Of a stretch of 64,000 nucleotides of DNA, positions 12,125 through 25,372 are shown piece after piece; position 1 is the stretch's first letter; every line of letters begins with the position of its first letter. The notes under the pieces are model-generated. The model had not been told where the DNA came from, made no database searches, and saw only the letters and a program-made list of their open reading frames with translations. Position numbers and translations under genes: made by a program. The stretch covers positions 35,364 to 99,363 of the forward strand of contig JAYKXP010000159.1 in assembly GCA_037176845.1 (NCBI GenBank), read 5' to 3'. Source of the stretch: Paramarasmius palmivorus. Lineage: Eukaryota > Basidiomycota > Agaricomycetes > Agaricales > Marasmiaceae.

Positions 12125-13145
12125 ATGTCGACATTCAAATCATTTGCTCTGGTCGGTGCCAACGGTCACATTGGCAAACACGTCTTAAAGGCGTTTCAAG
12201 CCATTGGCATCAATCCACTCATCCTCAGTCGCAAGTCTTCCAACTCTGCCGACTCTCTTCCTTCTTCCTTGCCCGTCGCGAAAGTTGACCTCGACAACGT
12301 CGATGAAGTCGCTCAGGCACTCGAGCAGCACGGAATCGAAGTTGTTGTGTCAGCAATTGCTAGCACTGCTCTCGGTGGAACTCAGCAATATCTTGCAGAT
12401 GCCTCCAAGAAAGCCGGCGTGAAGTTGTTTGTTCCTTCAGAGTTTGGTATGCCTACCGAAGGTATTAGTCGTGCTCCCGGTGCCAACCCTCAGTCACCTG
12501 TTACGCAGAAGGATCAGTTTGCAGGTATGTCCAAAGTTTGCATGATACATACCCACAGCTTATCGAGGAAGCAGAGTATCTCAAGTCAATTGGTTTGCCC
12601 TGGGCAAGGTTCTTCGTGAGTTGTACTCTACCCAGCATGAGAAGAGTGGTTGCTTATATTACCCCACACCAGACTGGACTTTTTGCTGGCTTTGCACCCT
12701 GGATTGGTGCAGTCGAGGAGAACGGGAAATTCAACATCGAGAAAGGAAAGGGCAGCACTGAACTTACTACTATCACGCACGAGGATGACATTGGAGGTGC
12801 GATCCCCAGGTCGTCGATAATGGATCTCGTACTAACTCATGCCTAGGATTTGTTGCGCACGTCTTGACTACTTTGCCGCCAAAGGAGTTGGAATATAGAG
12901 CTTTCCGTATCGCAGGAGAGAACATTTCACTGGAAGCTGTTGGGAAACGACTTAACAAGGAGATTGAATACGTCGACGTGATACCAGGTTCAGGGCTCTT
13001 AGCCGAGATCCGAAAGGTCCTTCTCTCCCTCGGTTACGCGGGCCGTGCTTTGACGAGCTGGGACCCTGCAACCAACTCCCGAAGGCAAGGGCCGCAGGCC
13101 AATGACAACCACCTCTGGGCAGGACACGAATGGAAGAATTTGTAA
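12125..13145 (+). CDS. NmrA-like / isoflavone-reductase-like NAD(P)-binding protein
   Basis: Four exons (12125-12524, 12575-12615, 12673-12796, 12847-13145) splice in frame to 287 residues. The N-terminus reads SFALVGANGHIGKHVLKAF, a GxxGxxG dinucleotide-binding fold. LFVPSEFGMP and KDQFAEYLKSIGLPWARFF follow, typical of the PCBER / isoflavone reductase branch of atypical short-chain dehydrogenases. The first intron could use two acceptors; the second (ending gaagcag at 12574) keeps the frame and the family pattern. The C-terminus ends in NLWAGHEW-like residues (NDNHLWAGHEWKNL). The enzyme is probably cytosolic; its substrate cannot be told. Members act either as reductases or as redox-sensing regulators. 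Confidence 0.87.
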
Positions 13146-14540
13146 CTTGTATGGTGAAAAAAACGTATATTCTGCGAATGTGTAGTATTACAGATGTTCA
13201 ATCACCTCGAATGTTGGGAAACACGATCCATATCGACAAAAACGCACTTGTGGCAGGGTTCCTGGAGCTCGATTGGGTGATGGATTGACTTTGACAGAAA
13301 ACTTCTACATTCTAGGCGATAGCCAAAACGGAGGATAAAAGTAAGTAAGTACTTCTGTACGACAAAACAGAGTTACTGCGGAGGATGTTCATTAACGCTA
13401 GTGACGTTTCTGCAATATCCAGGTACAGACGGTTGTCAAACGCCACGGTAGGCCACGCCCATTCAGGACGTGGAATCGGAGATGATCTGGGTCTCCTCAA
13501 ATTTGATGCTGTTCTCTCATCTCCCTCGCAAACCGTTCCGTCTCAATACTACTTCCAGTGCAGATTAATGTGATATCGATTATATATCCTGGCAAGGTAC
13601 TCCCATCAACGTCAATGTCAATTGCGCGCGTTTAGCACATGCAATCATACAGCTTCATACAGCTAGGTTTGCTATGCATTGATGCACAAGGCCTTGAAAG
13701 CTGTAGAGGTTTTCAAGGTAAGTAGAATGCTGTAGAATGCCAAACGTTGGCATCTCAGGGCATCTCACCTAATTTGGCAGCTCAGATTTGCCGAACAGGC
13801 CCCGGGGCGACAAGCGACTAGTAGCCAGCGCAGCACCGACATGCATACGGTAGGCTCAATCCTGCTCCAAGTCGTTCGCAATAGTCACGGTAGATAGAAA
13901 CAGAAAAGTCGTTTGTAGGGTATAAAATCAGTTCTTTACGCAGAAAGTACCAAAGTAGGCTGTAAAGCTTACAGAATGGAGTGGTATTGAGGGTGGGGGT
14001 TACCGCAGTGGCACGCGTTGCCCCTGATTTTTCTCGCAGCAGCTGAGCCTGTTCCTGATCTTTCCTGATACTTTCGAAGCCTCACCTGCGTCACACGCTA
14101 GACTTTTAGCCGCGTTGAAAGCTGTTGAAAGCGACATTTGTGTTGTACATGACTCGGAGGAGGTTTCCCTCATTTTTTGTCTCCATGGATTTAACGTAAG
14201 AGCTGTGGGAACGGGCACGTGGTGACGTGTCTCGCTCTCAGATTCGTCTTTGGCAATGGCATCTCGTTGCACATAAAATACCAACAATTCACCCAAGATT
14301 CACTATCAACGATGCGAAGACCTTGCCAAGTTTTACATGGTTTCGCCGGGACCAGGTCAAAAGACATCTTCAGCCTTCGACAACCCTTCCTGACACAGCC
14401 AAAACTTCCGTACGTCCTCACGGTGATAACCATCCCGCAGTAGAACAAATCGCTAAGGAGGCTATATCATTACCAGTTGAAGTCTCATTGTATGTCACAG
14501 TTTTCTCTCAACCTTATCGGCCCTCAAGGCCTCACTCTTC
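13146..14540. other. Intergenic, 5' flank of ABC transporter
   Basis: These 1.4 kb contain no supported gene. A TATAAAA string at 13921-13927 could be a promoter element, but it lies 620 bases before the next supported ATG. Open frames of 70-118 codons on both strands near 14000-14580 overlap each other and show no family features. Confidence 0.35.
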
Positions 14541-17500
14541 ATGTCCAGTTTATTTTGGCGGCAATTCAAGGCTCTATCCTTGAAGAACTGGATTGTATTA
14601 TCCCAACACTACTTTCTGAACAGTTTTCGATGTGTTATTCTTCCTATTGCACTCGGAGTGTTCTTTGCAGTCGCTCAGCGCTTTTTTGCAGATCCGAATA
14701 ATGTACGTGACTGGTCGCCTCTCTCACAGTGCCCAAGGCCTCACGACTGATCGCCTGTCTAAAAGAATGGCATAGGTTTACCGATTGCGGTCTATCCACT
14801 TCACGAGCACTTTGACGGGACATTATCCCTGCTGTGGGTGGACGCTACGACAGGAAACAGCTCTCCGTCTCCTAGCGATATCATCACTCGTGTCACACAG
14901 AACTTTTCCCCGTATCAGAAAGCCGCTGTCAAACAGGTGGAACATGTAGACCAAGTCGCACAACTCTGCCCCTCGAATTTCAACGGATTTTCGGAGTGTT
15001 TTGCGGGAGTTATCTTCTATGATATTCCGTCCGAAGGAAGCGCACCAGTCAATTACACCATTCGGGCAGATCCAGGACTACTCAAAGTCGATGTGATCAA
15101 TCATCTCAGTGCTTTCGAGACTCGGATATTACCTCTACAATGGGCAATAGATCAGGTACTTTTCATAGCACCACTCAGATACATATTGATTTACTCATAC
15201 TGACAGGCCATTATCCTTGCACAAACGGGCATCGAGTTTCCTGCGCCTTTGGAATGGCCATTCACTCACGACACTAACGAAGCACAAGCAACGGATCTGC
15301 GCCTCAGTACGTGTTCAATGGACTGGGCGGAATCACCATCTTACAAGAGATTTTCTAGACTACGTGCACGGCATTTCGGATTTGCTCGCGGTACTTCTGT
15401 GAGTGGCATCGTTATCTTTGGACGATCCAACTGACGTGCTCCTAGATTTATTGCCTATATCGGTATTGTCTATCACCTTCCAGGTGCCGTGACAGCTGAA
15501 CGTGCCAATCTATTGACCTCTCACATGAAAGCCATGGGTCTACTCGAATCCGCCAGAATCGTGTATGTCATTTTTTTGTCCCAATGTAGAACCTGTCCTG
15601 AAGACATTTAGATCCTGGCATGTGAGCTTGTCGTTGGCATACATTCCCGCTTGGACCATTGTTTCAATTATATGGCATTATCGTATCTTCACCGAGACCC
15701 CCGCAGGGCTGGTATTCATTATCCATATCATATTCGGTCTCGTACTCGCCAGCTATTCTTTCTTTACCTCTGCACCTTTCGGAAAGAGCCCTCAGTTAGC
15801 CGCCGTTACTTCCACTCTATGCTCCTTCGTGTTAGCAATCATCGGGCTGGTGTTCAAGGCGGATACTGCCGGTGCTGTCGTCTTCTCGCTTTTCTTTCCT
15901 CCGTCCTGGTACATCTTCGCGATTCGTGCGATATGTGGATGGGAGCTGCATCAGCAAACACCACAGGTGCTGGAGAAGGATCCTTCATTTGGGCTAATGC
16001 TATTGCCGCTGCTGATCATCGGAATTGTAAGCTTTCAATGTTTCACAGCCTCTATACAGGTATAAAACACTAACATGCTTCGCAGCTCAATATCTTTTTG
16101 TGGCCCTGGCTAGGATGCCTACTTGAAAACGTTCTGTACGGTGCTCGAACTCCAAGAAAGATGAAATCCTCGTCTCAGGCAGCAACGACCGAGGACGCGA
16201 ATGTACCACCTGATGTCGCAATATCCATTCGGAATCTCAAGAAGACATTCAGGACTTCTTTCTTCTCAAAGTCGAAGTCTATCACGGCAGTTGAAGATCT
16301 TAGTCTCGACATACCGAAGAACGGAATCTTTGTTTTGCTGGGGTCTAATGGGTTGGTTGAATCGCTCCCTATATCATAAGAAATCCTGATAGTGATATCA
16401 CTTCACAGCGCGGGAAAGTCCACTATACTCTCAATTCTTGCGAATTTGATCGGTCGAACGGATGGAGCCATTCAATTTGAGACCGAACATGGAGGTAACA
16501 TGTTAGATCGACCGTTCCGTGGAACGTTGGGAATAGTACCTCAGAAGAACGTTCTTTTCCCTGATCTTTCGTGCTACCAGACCCTTCGCGTGTGAGTGTC
16601 AACCAACGTTGTTTTTCGCATCCTGTATCAATCGTGTTTTCTAGATGGCAAGCGATCAAATGGTCAAAGCACTCCAATACAGATGAAGATCTTCGTCAGC
16701 TTCTACGCGACTGTGATCTTGGAGCCAAAATGTATCACCATGCGGATGTGCTTTCGGGTGGGCAAAAGCGGAAGTTGCAGCTAGCCATTGGGCTTGTAGG
16801 AGGTTCTAAAGGTGTGTAAAACGTCACACATTCAAAAAATTAAGCCCTAATTCTTCTCGTTAGTGCTACTTGTAGATGAGGTATGCTGGATTCCTTACTT
16901 GCAGGAAACCACTATAACTAGCCTATAATAGTGTACATCTGGCGTAGATCCCTTGTCGAGGCGTGCAATTTGGCGCACACTCAATGCTGCTCGGCAGGAG
17001 CGTACCATAGTGCTTACGACACACGTGCGTATTTTTCAATCCGGGTCGCATGCCACTATCTCACACATTTCCCTCAGTTTCTAGACGAAGCCGATCTTCT
17101 CGCGGATAACATTGCGATACTAGCTGCCCCTGGCAAGTTGGTCGCTCAGGGAACACCAGTCGCCCTCAAGCGAAATCATGGGGAAGGTTACACCATTCAA
17201 GTCACCTTCGATACCGATGTCTTTGGCAAGGAACAGTCCTCGCAGTCACCTACCCTTCTCCTTCAGCAGATACGTTCTCATGCAAAGGAGGCAACGATGA
17301 CGATAGTCTCCCCATGCCAGGCATTGTATCACTTGAAGTCTGATGACCATGTTGTTACAGAGGGGGCTCTGGAAACCCTCGAAGAACACTTTGGGAGGTT
17401 CAACGTCTCTTCTTGGGACATTCTTTCGACGTCGATTGAAGACATATTTTTGGACTTGATGAAGAAACATGACCCTAGATCAAAATTCCTTTCCGCTAGT

Positions 17501-20500
17501 AGCGTGGAGTCATTCTCAGAAGAATTAGCTCCAGAGGACCCCTTCAAAATCGCCAAGCCGCTTGATCTAACACCAGGAAGGACAGTCTCCCCAACAGAAC
17601 AAGCCCTCACCATATTCTATAAACGACTCCTCATCTCACGGCGTAGTTGGCTAGTGCCTCTCCTTTCGATTCTTGTTGCAGTGGCTGGTTCGACCATCCC
17701 TCTCGTTTTCTTCAACGACAGTGAACCAACGCCTTGCTCCAGCACACAATTGGAGGACAACTCGTACACTATACGGCTATTCCTTCCACTATATGGCATG
17801 GTCTATCCAGTACAAAGCGCCCCATTCATATACCCACTAGAGAGTCCACCGGGTTTACTTTCTACATTCAATAACTTCTCGGAAAAATGGGATGGACCTT
17901 CAGCAGACTACTGGAAGCGGTACAGTACTTCCATAAATGCGACGTCTGTGCCAGATAACACCACTTTCGTGGAGCGGATACAACAAGATTACAAACAACT
18001 GCAGGTTGGAGGAATATCGGTGGATTTGGACTCAGGAGTTTCGTTGGTTGCTTGGCATGCTCAGTCTCCAGGTGATCTCGGTCCTGTCATGCTCAACCTC
18101 GCGTCGAACGTGTTGTATAACCACGCTCTCAATATGTCTGGGAACGGTGCTCGGGTGCCGGCTGTCATCACAGCTGGATATTCAGCATTTACTTGGGGAC
18201 AATCTGTGAACTTGATCTCACTATTCATTGCATTAAAATGGTTGACATTCTTTGGAGCAGCCATGGTAGGTGTATTATCCATCTAAAGCATATCGTTTTC
18301 ATGTTCACGTGAATTTCAGGCTGTTTATCCCGCCTTCTATGCAATCTATGTGTCAAAGGAACGGAGATCCTCTGTGCAAGGTGAGTGTCAGATACTCGAC
18401 AATTTTCTGAGTTTTAACCACTCAATTATATAGCCATGCAGTTCTCCAATGGTCTCACAAACCCAGCCGGTCTTTGGGCGGGACATCTCATGTTCGATCT
18501 AATCTTCATTATTTTGGCATCAACCATTATTGCTGCAGTTTTTGGATCCGTGGCGTCGCAGCTCTATGGCGTCGGTTTACTAGTAAGTGTGTATTTTTCC
18601 TTATCCTGTGCGCATACTTATTCTATGTCCAGTGGTTGGTGATGGTGTTGTACGGAATTGCTGCCACCCTGTTCGCTTACTGTGTGACTCTATTTGTCTC
18701 TTCCCCGCTTGCTGCCTTTGCTACCGTTGCTGGATATGAGGTTCTGATGTTCGGTGTACGTGAAACACTTTTGGGAAATCCACAAGCTCTGATGCCTCCT
18801 AGTTATACATCACGGGCTACATACTCACGCTCACGTATGCGAAGTCCTCCAAGGCTGACAGTATCATGAATACTTTTCATTTCACTATCTCATTGCTATC
18901 CCCTATTGCCAGTCTGGTAAGGCGATATTCATCTTGATGGCCGCCGTTCGTTCATCGCTTTCTCCTAGATTCGCGCCGGTTTTGTATCTTCCAACGCCTT
19001 TTCGTTGCTTTGCAAAGGGGATGAAATAAGTCTTTCCATCATGGGCGATATCATGAGATTTGGTGGTCCTATCTTGTATCTTATCCTCTGGTCGGTTATC
19101 CTTTTCGGCGTGTTGGTCCGCTACGATTCGGGTTCCATTCGCCCTTTCTGGAAGCGAAGAGGCAAGGGCGAATTATCGGAAAAGCAATGGTCGACTGGGG
19201 ATCTTCTCCAGGTCCATAGAGTTACAAAAACCTTTGGTTCGGACAAAGCAGTCGACAATGTTACGTTCGATGTTGCCGCGAACAGGATATTTGGTTTACT
19301 TGGTCCTAATGGGGGTGGTGCGTTTTGCTTGATTTGATTATGCCAGGATACCAGCTGAGTTTCTCTCGCAGGCAAGACCACAACCTTCAACATGATCCGT
19401 ATGTATACTTCCCATCGCAATGAATACGAATACTAAGGATTGTCATTCAGGCGGTGATATAATGCCGGACTCGGGCGAAATTCTGGTCAACATCAGGAAG
19501 CTTACGGCCTCCTCTTTTTCGGCCCGTAGACGACCCGTAGGCGACCCGGGACGGCCTTTGGTGACGGGTCACGGGCTAGACCCTCTTTTACCGAATGCCG
19601 TCCTCTCGGCAACGCTCGGCAGTGCCCAGCAAAAGGCCTAAAAGGCCGAATGCGCCGGGCTAGGTCCACTTTTCTGAAAGGTCGGGTTGACCATGCTTAT
19701 TCCCTCAAGGCTGCTGATCAATTCTATCCATAGAGTCTTCTTATATAAGGTGCATTATATGCTTTTATGCCGTCTGGAGGCCATACTTCAACTCACAAAC
19801 ATACTTCGATAGTGATTTATATATCTGAGAGACCGTGGGAATCTGGATGTACACATCTCAAAAAAAAGCACGCCGGAGCCGGGCATTGCATCAGAACACT
19901 ATACAAAGACAGATTTTGCTACTAGCTATGTCTGGATAGCTCTAAGTAGTCAGGATGCACCATATATTATGCTGCTTGGAATCGGCATTTCAAACCATTG
20001 ACCAAAGGTCGAAATGCCGTAAAATGCCGAAAGGTAATTTGTCATACTCCTGATGAACGGGACCAGTGTTATCAGGCATACGAAGACGGCCAGGGCTTCG
20101 CTGAGTGTCTGCCCTCAATTCACGGCCATCGATTCTCAGCTTTCCGTGTGGGAGCACCTCGTTGTCTATGGCAGACTCAAGGGGTTGCCCAAAGGGGAAA
20201 TTTTGGACCGAAATATTGACGTCATTCTCAAAGCGACTTCTCTGGGCCAATACCGTGACCGATTTGCCAACAAGCTTTCTGGGGGAAATCAAAGAACACT
20301 GTCGTTGGCAATTGCTTTAATTGGTGAGTACTCGAGAGTGTTGTACACTGGGCAATTCTTACAAGATCACTAGGGAATCCGTTGGTTTTGTTGATCGACG
20401 AGTTCTCGACAGGCATCGACGCCAGAATGAAACGTGAGATGTGGAATACTCTGCGAAATGTAGCCCCTGGGAAAGCCATCGTCATTACTACTCGTTCGTA

Positions 20501-21000
20501 GTCTTTCTTCCAACGTTAATCTCACGCTCACTTGTTGGATAGATTCAATGGAAGAAGTATCCGCTCTTGCCACGGATGTCGGGATACTCGCAAAGAAACT
20601 GTTAGGTGTGTGATTCTCTGATCATGCATTGCTATCTCGCCTGAACAGTTATACAGCAACGGGTACACCACAGGCTCTTTCAGAGCGTTACGCCACCTAC
20701 GAAGTTCACTTCGCCTGTCGGAGTCGTGAAGGGGTGGCGAAGGCACAAGCTTTGATGGCCAAGGTTCCCGGAGCTCGATTGGCTGACGATGTCGCGACGC
20801 GCTTCGAAGTACCGATTCGAAAAGGTGCCGACGGTGACGGTCTGACTTTGGCGGAACTCTTCCGCGTTTTAGGCGACAGTGAAGACCTCACCGAACACAC
20901 AGTGGAGAAAGCAGGGCTTGAGAGTATATTTATGAAGGTCATTAGAGAGAACCGGGTCGCTGAGGAAGATGTTCGTCGACGCAAGTGGCGTCTTTGCTGA
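14541..21000 (+). CDS. Full-size ABCA-type ABC transporter, interrupted by an insertion in the second ATPase domain
   Basis: The start at 14541 gives MSSLFWRQFKALSLKNW and a first membrane helix, as in ABCA proteins. The order is: helix and lumenal loop; a cluster of six helices (15570-16130); ATPase domain 1 with Walker A GSNGAGKST split by the intron 16352-16408, signature LSGGQKRK and Walker B LLVDE then TSGVDP; a second membrane half (17600-19130); ATPase domain 2 with Walker A GPNGGGKTT split by the intron 19318-19371, Q-loop SVCPQF, signature LSGGNQR, Walker B LLIDEFSTGID and H-loop ITTH. The end is RRRKWRLC at 21000. There are many short introns. ABCA transporters move lipids or other hydrophobic compounds. 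Domain 2 is broken between Walker A and the Q-loop by 567 inserted bases with an in-frame stop at 19641, so this allele probably gives a truncated product. Confidence 0.88.
19492..20058. mobile_element. 567-bp insertion in ABC transporter exon, probable non-autonomous element
   Basis: The coding sequence GEILVN stops making sense at 19491 and resumes as GTSVIRHTK at 20059. The inserted piece begins ATCAGGAAG and ends CTCCTGATG, so its ends are short inverted repeats (CATCAGGA type), and AAC occurs at both junctions as a possible 3-bp duplication. The left third is GC-rich with repeated cccgtag and cggc strings; the right end carries repeated AATGCCG. There is no coding capacity. I see no good GT-AG pair that would restore the frame. 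A MITE-like element is the best reading; a decayed fragment of a larger element is the alternative. Confidence 0.6.
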
Positions 21001-21430
21001 TATGGACTTCGTCAAGGTACATCACCATTGTTTCTTTATCTGGACTGTGGAAGATGTGTCAGTGCGCGAATGTAGAAAGTCTGCAAATTGACGTGATCGC
21101 TAACAGTGATATTCATCTGACTCGATGCAAGCTCAAGGGTGTGTACCTCGTGTTGACTCTTACATGGTCGAACAAGCCCAGTAGAGTACACTTCCAGGTT
21201 GGTAGTGCAAGTGCGTGGGGCTGATACAAATCTATTGACACCAAATGTAGTTTCGTCTCGCTGCGCCCGTGCGCAGTACTGAATACTGAGTGTTGAACGC
21301 GCTGCGTCGGGTAATCAGTGGGGTTACCCGCCGTGTCAATTTATTTGCACCTTGATTTGTTACCATGCTGTGCAGGGACACTGTTCATACATATTCTACG
21401 ACTGGCCTTGATAGGCCTTGATGCTCCCCA
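21001..21430. other. Intergenic, 430 bases
   Basis: The 3' flank of the transporter and 5' flank of the membrane protein gene. I see no gene or clear TATA box. Confidence 0.35.
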
Positions 21431-22620
21431 ATGGTCGTCCTCTCTGATCAAAAGACGACCTCGTCCGCCAACGCTGGTCGGACCATAATTCCTTCTCGAC
21501 CACCTACCGATGAAGTTTCCGACACGCTTCCCGCCTACACTCCGAGTTCGGTGACAGTCGATCCACTCCTTCTCATTGCCATCGTATTCTCCATGTCACT
21601 CTGTATTGCCGCCTTTATCCTATCTCTGTTCGATGGAGGGAGTGCTTCGGTATACCTAAACTTGTTCTCGCCGATACCGATCCTCTTTCATCACGTACTT
21701 CTGACAATGGATGAACTCAAAATACACCACAGTCACCTTTTCATGGGTCAAGGCAAACTCTTTACAGAGCGACATGACCTTTCCAGATGGCTATTTTACA
21801 ATAGCCTGTTCACTGCATTTGGCAGTATCATTGCTTTCACGCAGTGTCGGGATCGGTGGAGTTGGAGAGGAACAGTGTTTGCGCAGGGCATAGTACAACT
21901 GGTTCATGTGGTGATCCTCTGGTACATACTATGGAGGGCCTACGCTATGCGAAGTGCCATGCATAGCATACCTATCACTGTGAGTATTCGGTTTCGTCCT
22001 GACTGACGACTAATTTCACCAAACTTCTGCAGCTTCCAAATGGCAGTTCTATGACTATCAGATTCACTGGAATCTCTTGGAAACCGCTATTCAATGAATC
22101 TTTTCCGCTCTCCCCGTGGATGATGTTACATTCCCTGGAAGTGGCGGTCATCATTTTCATACTGGCCGTCAACCACGATTCGTGGCACAAATGCCACCCT
22201 GTCAACATTATTGCATCAGTACTTACCATCTTCCACCACCTTACCCTCGCGCTCGTCTTCCTCGACAAACAACCACCCCTAGGCCAGTCGACGGCCAATG
22301 TGGTGCCACGGCCTTTACTTCCCTTTATTCGACGTCGAGCACGAGGCGAACCTTACGATTCCCAAACCGGCTTCATCATCATCATGTCGCTGTTACAGCT
22401 CCTTGCCATGTCTATCGCAGGCGCTGTGCTGGCGGGCGAACTCGCATCTACGTCTGGTAATGCCCTTGCAATGACACTCTTCCAGACACTGCAGTGCATT
22501 CTGTTCGGGGTGCTCATCCTCGGAGTATTGGCCAAATCTGATTGGCACTGGCAGGGACCGGAAGCGGGAGAGGGAGTTCATACCGAAACCCATGACATCG
22601 ACAGATCCACAGCAGTTTAA
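21431..22620 (+). CDS. Uncharacterised polytopic membrane protein
   Basis: Two exons (21431-21979 and 22033-22620) join in phase 0 to give 378 residues. After a Ser/Pro-rich N-terminal tail of about 45 residues come hydrophobic segments: LLLIAIVFSMSLCIAAFIL, a second near VYLNLFSPIPILFHHVLL, then further helices around the GIVQLVHVVILWYILW segment. The second exon adds AVIIFILAV, a helix at IIASVLTIFHHLTLALVFL, one at IIIMSLLQLLAMSIAGAVL and a last one at CILFGVLILGVL. That is about seven to eight membrane segments and a hydrophilic acidic tail. I do not recognise the family. Intact frames and clean splice sites argue for a real gene. Confidence 0.75.
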
Positions 22621-22770
22621 TAGGCGGGAAAGATGTCCAGAAATATAATACGCGTTAAAAGATACCGCTTTGCTAATTCGAGGATAGAATGAGCTAGTCT
22701 AGTAGCAATGATGGCCACTACACCAAGGACGAGTGATGCATGTACTCCGTGAAACAACCACTGGCGTACA

Positions 22771-24988
22771 TCATTTCATGTGTTGGTTCAGAAATTTGAC
22801 GATCCTACTCAACATGTCCTCGACGTTGTTCGCGTATTTGAAGAAGTGCCCTTCACCCGGATACGTGACTAGCACAGGTTTTGTGGTAGTGTTTGCTACA
22901 CGCTCAATACCACGATAGAACCCGATAGCTTGCGCAATCGGAATCCTCTCGTCTGCTTCTCCATGAACAAGTAGGACGGGGGCCGTCACGTTGCACGCGT
23001 CTTTGATAGCGCTGGCGCGGAAGTAGTCATTGCAGTTCCCTGGTGCCCAGGGATATGCGTTGCTCAGGAAAGCCTGGGAAATACTAAATAAGTGCAAGTT
23101 GCAATAGAGGAGTACTCGTGCTCTTCGTACCTGTGCATCAGGAATGTCCGATGAAGCGGACAAGGATCCTGCGTCTGTCACGCCAGCGCCTATTACGACT
23201 GCTTTGAATGTATACTTCGGGTTGGGTCGTGAACAGCCAAAGGCTGACATGAAACCACCTTGACTATATCCAGCAATCGCTAAGTTGTTTGGGTCGACAA
23301 CGCCTCTTTGAATGCAGATACCGATCATAGATTCCACATCATCCCAGTCCAGGTTTCCGCATGGAACACCCTGGTCGGAGAACAATTCACCGCGACTAGA
23401 ACCTGCCAAACAAGATGAGATACAAGAAAATATAGTGTAATTGGTTCACTAACTGCCGCGATAGTTGGGTGACAACACCAAGTAACCTTCTGATGCGAGC
23501 AAGATTTTCCAGTACAGGGCATCTACATGCCTAGCGCATGAGAAATAGTTGAGTGCAATGAACGTGAAAACATACCAAACGTAACTTCAGGTACATCTCG
23601 TCTAAACAGTCATGAAAAAGGACTTTTGCAAGGTACAAAGTGCACTCACATCTCAGGTCCCCCATGCGGAACTACGACCGCCGGTAGCGATATCAAATCG
23701 CTCTCGGCCATACCTCTTGGGTAGTGTATCATTCCCTCGAGTTGAGTACCGTCTGATCCTATCCATGAAAGGACTTTCCCGACGGGTATGTCCGTTGGAC
23801 GAACCCAACTATAATGGGACGATAGCTTGATCTCTCGCAACCGCCTACCGGTCCCGTCCAAAGTAATGGACCAGATGTTGGGTGGCTCGCCCGTGACGAT
23901 GGAACTACGCACTATGATGAGAACGTAGGTGCCATCTGGACAAAGCTTCATGTCCCATAAGTTCTCGAGGATGGCTTCCTTCTCGGTCTCGGTCTCATAT
24001 GCCGTGAAGATGCAGGAGGATGAGTTAAAGACATCGATGCTGGTGTTAACCCCTCGACCAACGGAGACGGCGTATTGGGAGGTTGCAGGTGCCAAGTCCT
24101 TGATTGAGAAAGCCTCGTCTTCGTCTCCATATCCCACATGAGCCGCTTCCTCACCGACAGGACGTGTCCACAAAGCTCCTGTTAATAGCAACTTTTCAGG
24201 AGTACGAGCCTGGATGAGAAAGAGCTGGCGATCCAATTTGCAGATAGCACTGCCAGGTACCCGATGGTAACGGTTTGTGAAAGTGATACAGCCGGTAGTA
24301 ATGGATATCATATGTTCGGTCATTGGGCTATACTGGCTTTCCATATCAGTGTTCTGGCAAACGCGGTAAATGATTGCTGAGGAATCCGGGGTCCAAATGA
24401 AGCTTCCGACATGCATGGCAGAGTGTGCGACGAGCTGCCGTATGCTGCAGACAACAAATAATTCAGTGAATGATTTGGGAAAGAATAAGACGCGACATAC
24501 GTCCGATTGTTGTCTTCTAGCTTCACGAGACCTAGCATTCCTGGGTTCTCCATCTTTCTCCATACTTTCGGTTTATTGGGATCAGGTTCTTGATTACTTC
24601 TGTAAACAAACGCAATGGTGCTTCCATCGGGAGAAATAGAAAAGGAGGTAACGGTGTAAAGTCCATCGAATTCGAATACTCGTTGTGGCTTCGATCCCTC
24701 TCCGAGATGTACTTTGAAGACGTTGGTAGTTCCGTTGCGGGCGGAAAGAAAATAGATTTCGTGGGATGACAAGGGACTGAAAGCCGGGGAATAGTCATAT
24801 GTGGATCCATCCGTGAGCTTCCTAGCACTTGCCGGTTCTGAGGTATCTGCGATCCAAATTGAAGACGAGACGAGGTGATTTATCTTGGAATATCTAGGAC
24901 CACATGCGTAGACAACTCTAGAACCGTCCAAAGAGAGGCTGATAGTGGCAATTTTCTCTGCATCTGCGATGTCCCGCGCAGTGACCAT
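22771..24988 (-). CDS. S9-family serine peptidase (prolyl oligopeptidase / acylaminoacyl-peptidase type)
   Basis: The start chosen is the internal ATG at 24988 (MVTARDIADAEKIATISLS), because the first blade of the beta-propeller begins just after it; an in-frame ATG at 25039 would add 17 residues. The N-terminal half has propeller features such as SISPDGSTIAFVYRS. The C-terminal hydrolase half has the oxyanion HGGP near 23660, NYRGS, the nucleophile motif GYSQGGF near 23260, the acid in HGEADERIP near 22950 and the catalytic His in GEGHFF near 22850. The catalytic triad is complete. No signal peptide is seen, so it is probably cytosolic. Several short introns interrupt it, for example before TIRQLVAHSAMHVG. 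It shares a 384-base divergent promoter with the F-box gene. Confidence 0.88.
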
Positions 24989-25372
24989 TATCTCCAGCAA
25001 AAGGTCAGTGAACAAGGACAAGAGCCAAGTGTTCTGCAACGCACTGATTCAGAAACTGCGAGTTCGTCCCATACCCGGTCCCGTCTGCTCTCCCATGAAA
25101 GACATCTCCGACTCACGCTCTCCAGCAACCATAAGGCCCTATGTAACAGTCTGGGAAAGGCAAATCGTCAATCACAACCCAAGAATAACCATGGAATCAT
25201 GGAAGTCTCCGCCGAAATTCCGGATCAGTGATGAGTTTAGAGGTGAATGTCAACGTCAACGTTGAAGGTAAGTTACTAAGAATACTTTTTACTCTTCCCC
25301 CGATGAACATAATGAACGTCGAGCTCGAAGAGTTGGAAGACTTCAGGTTGGTGTACAATTCTTTCGTGCAGC
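24989..25372. promoter_or_regulatory. Divergent promoter region, peptidase and F-box gene
   Basis: These 384 bases lie between the two divergent starts. No clear TATA box is visible. Part of it is open in frame upstream of the F-box start, so that gene could begin somewhat earlier with an added exon. Confidence 0.35.

Noticed and set aside
19492..20058. The insert in the ABC gene as a normal intron
   Set aside because: No GT-AG pair at its borders restores the frame, it is ten times longer than the other introns, and its ends are inverted repeats.
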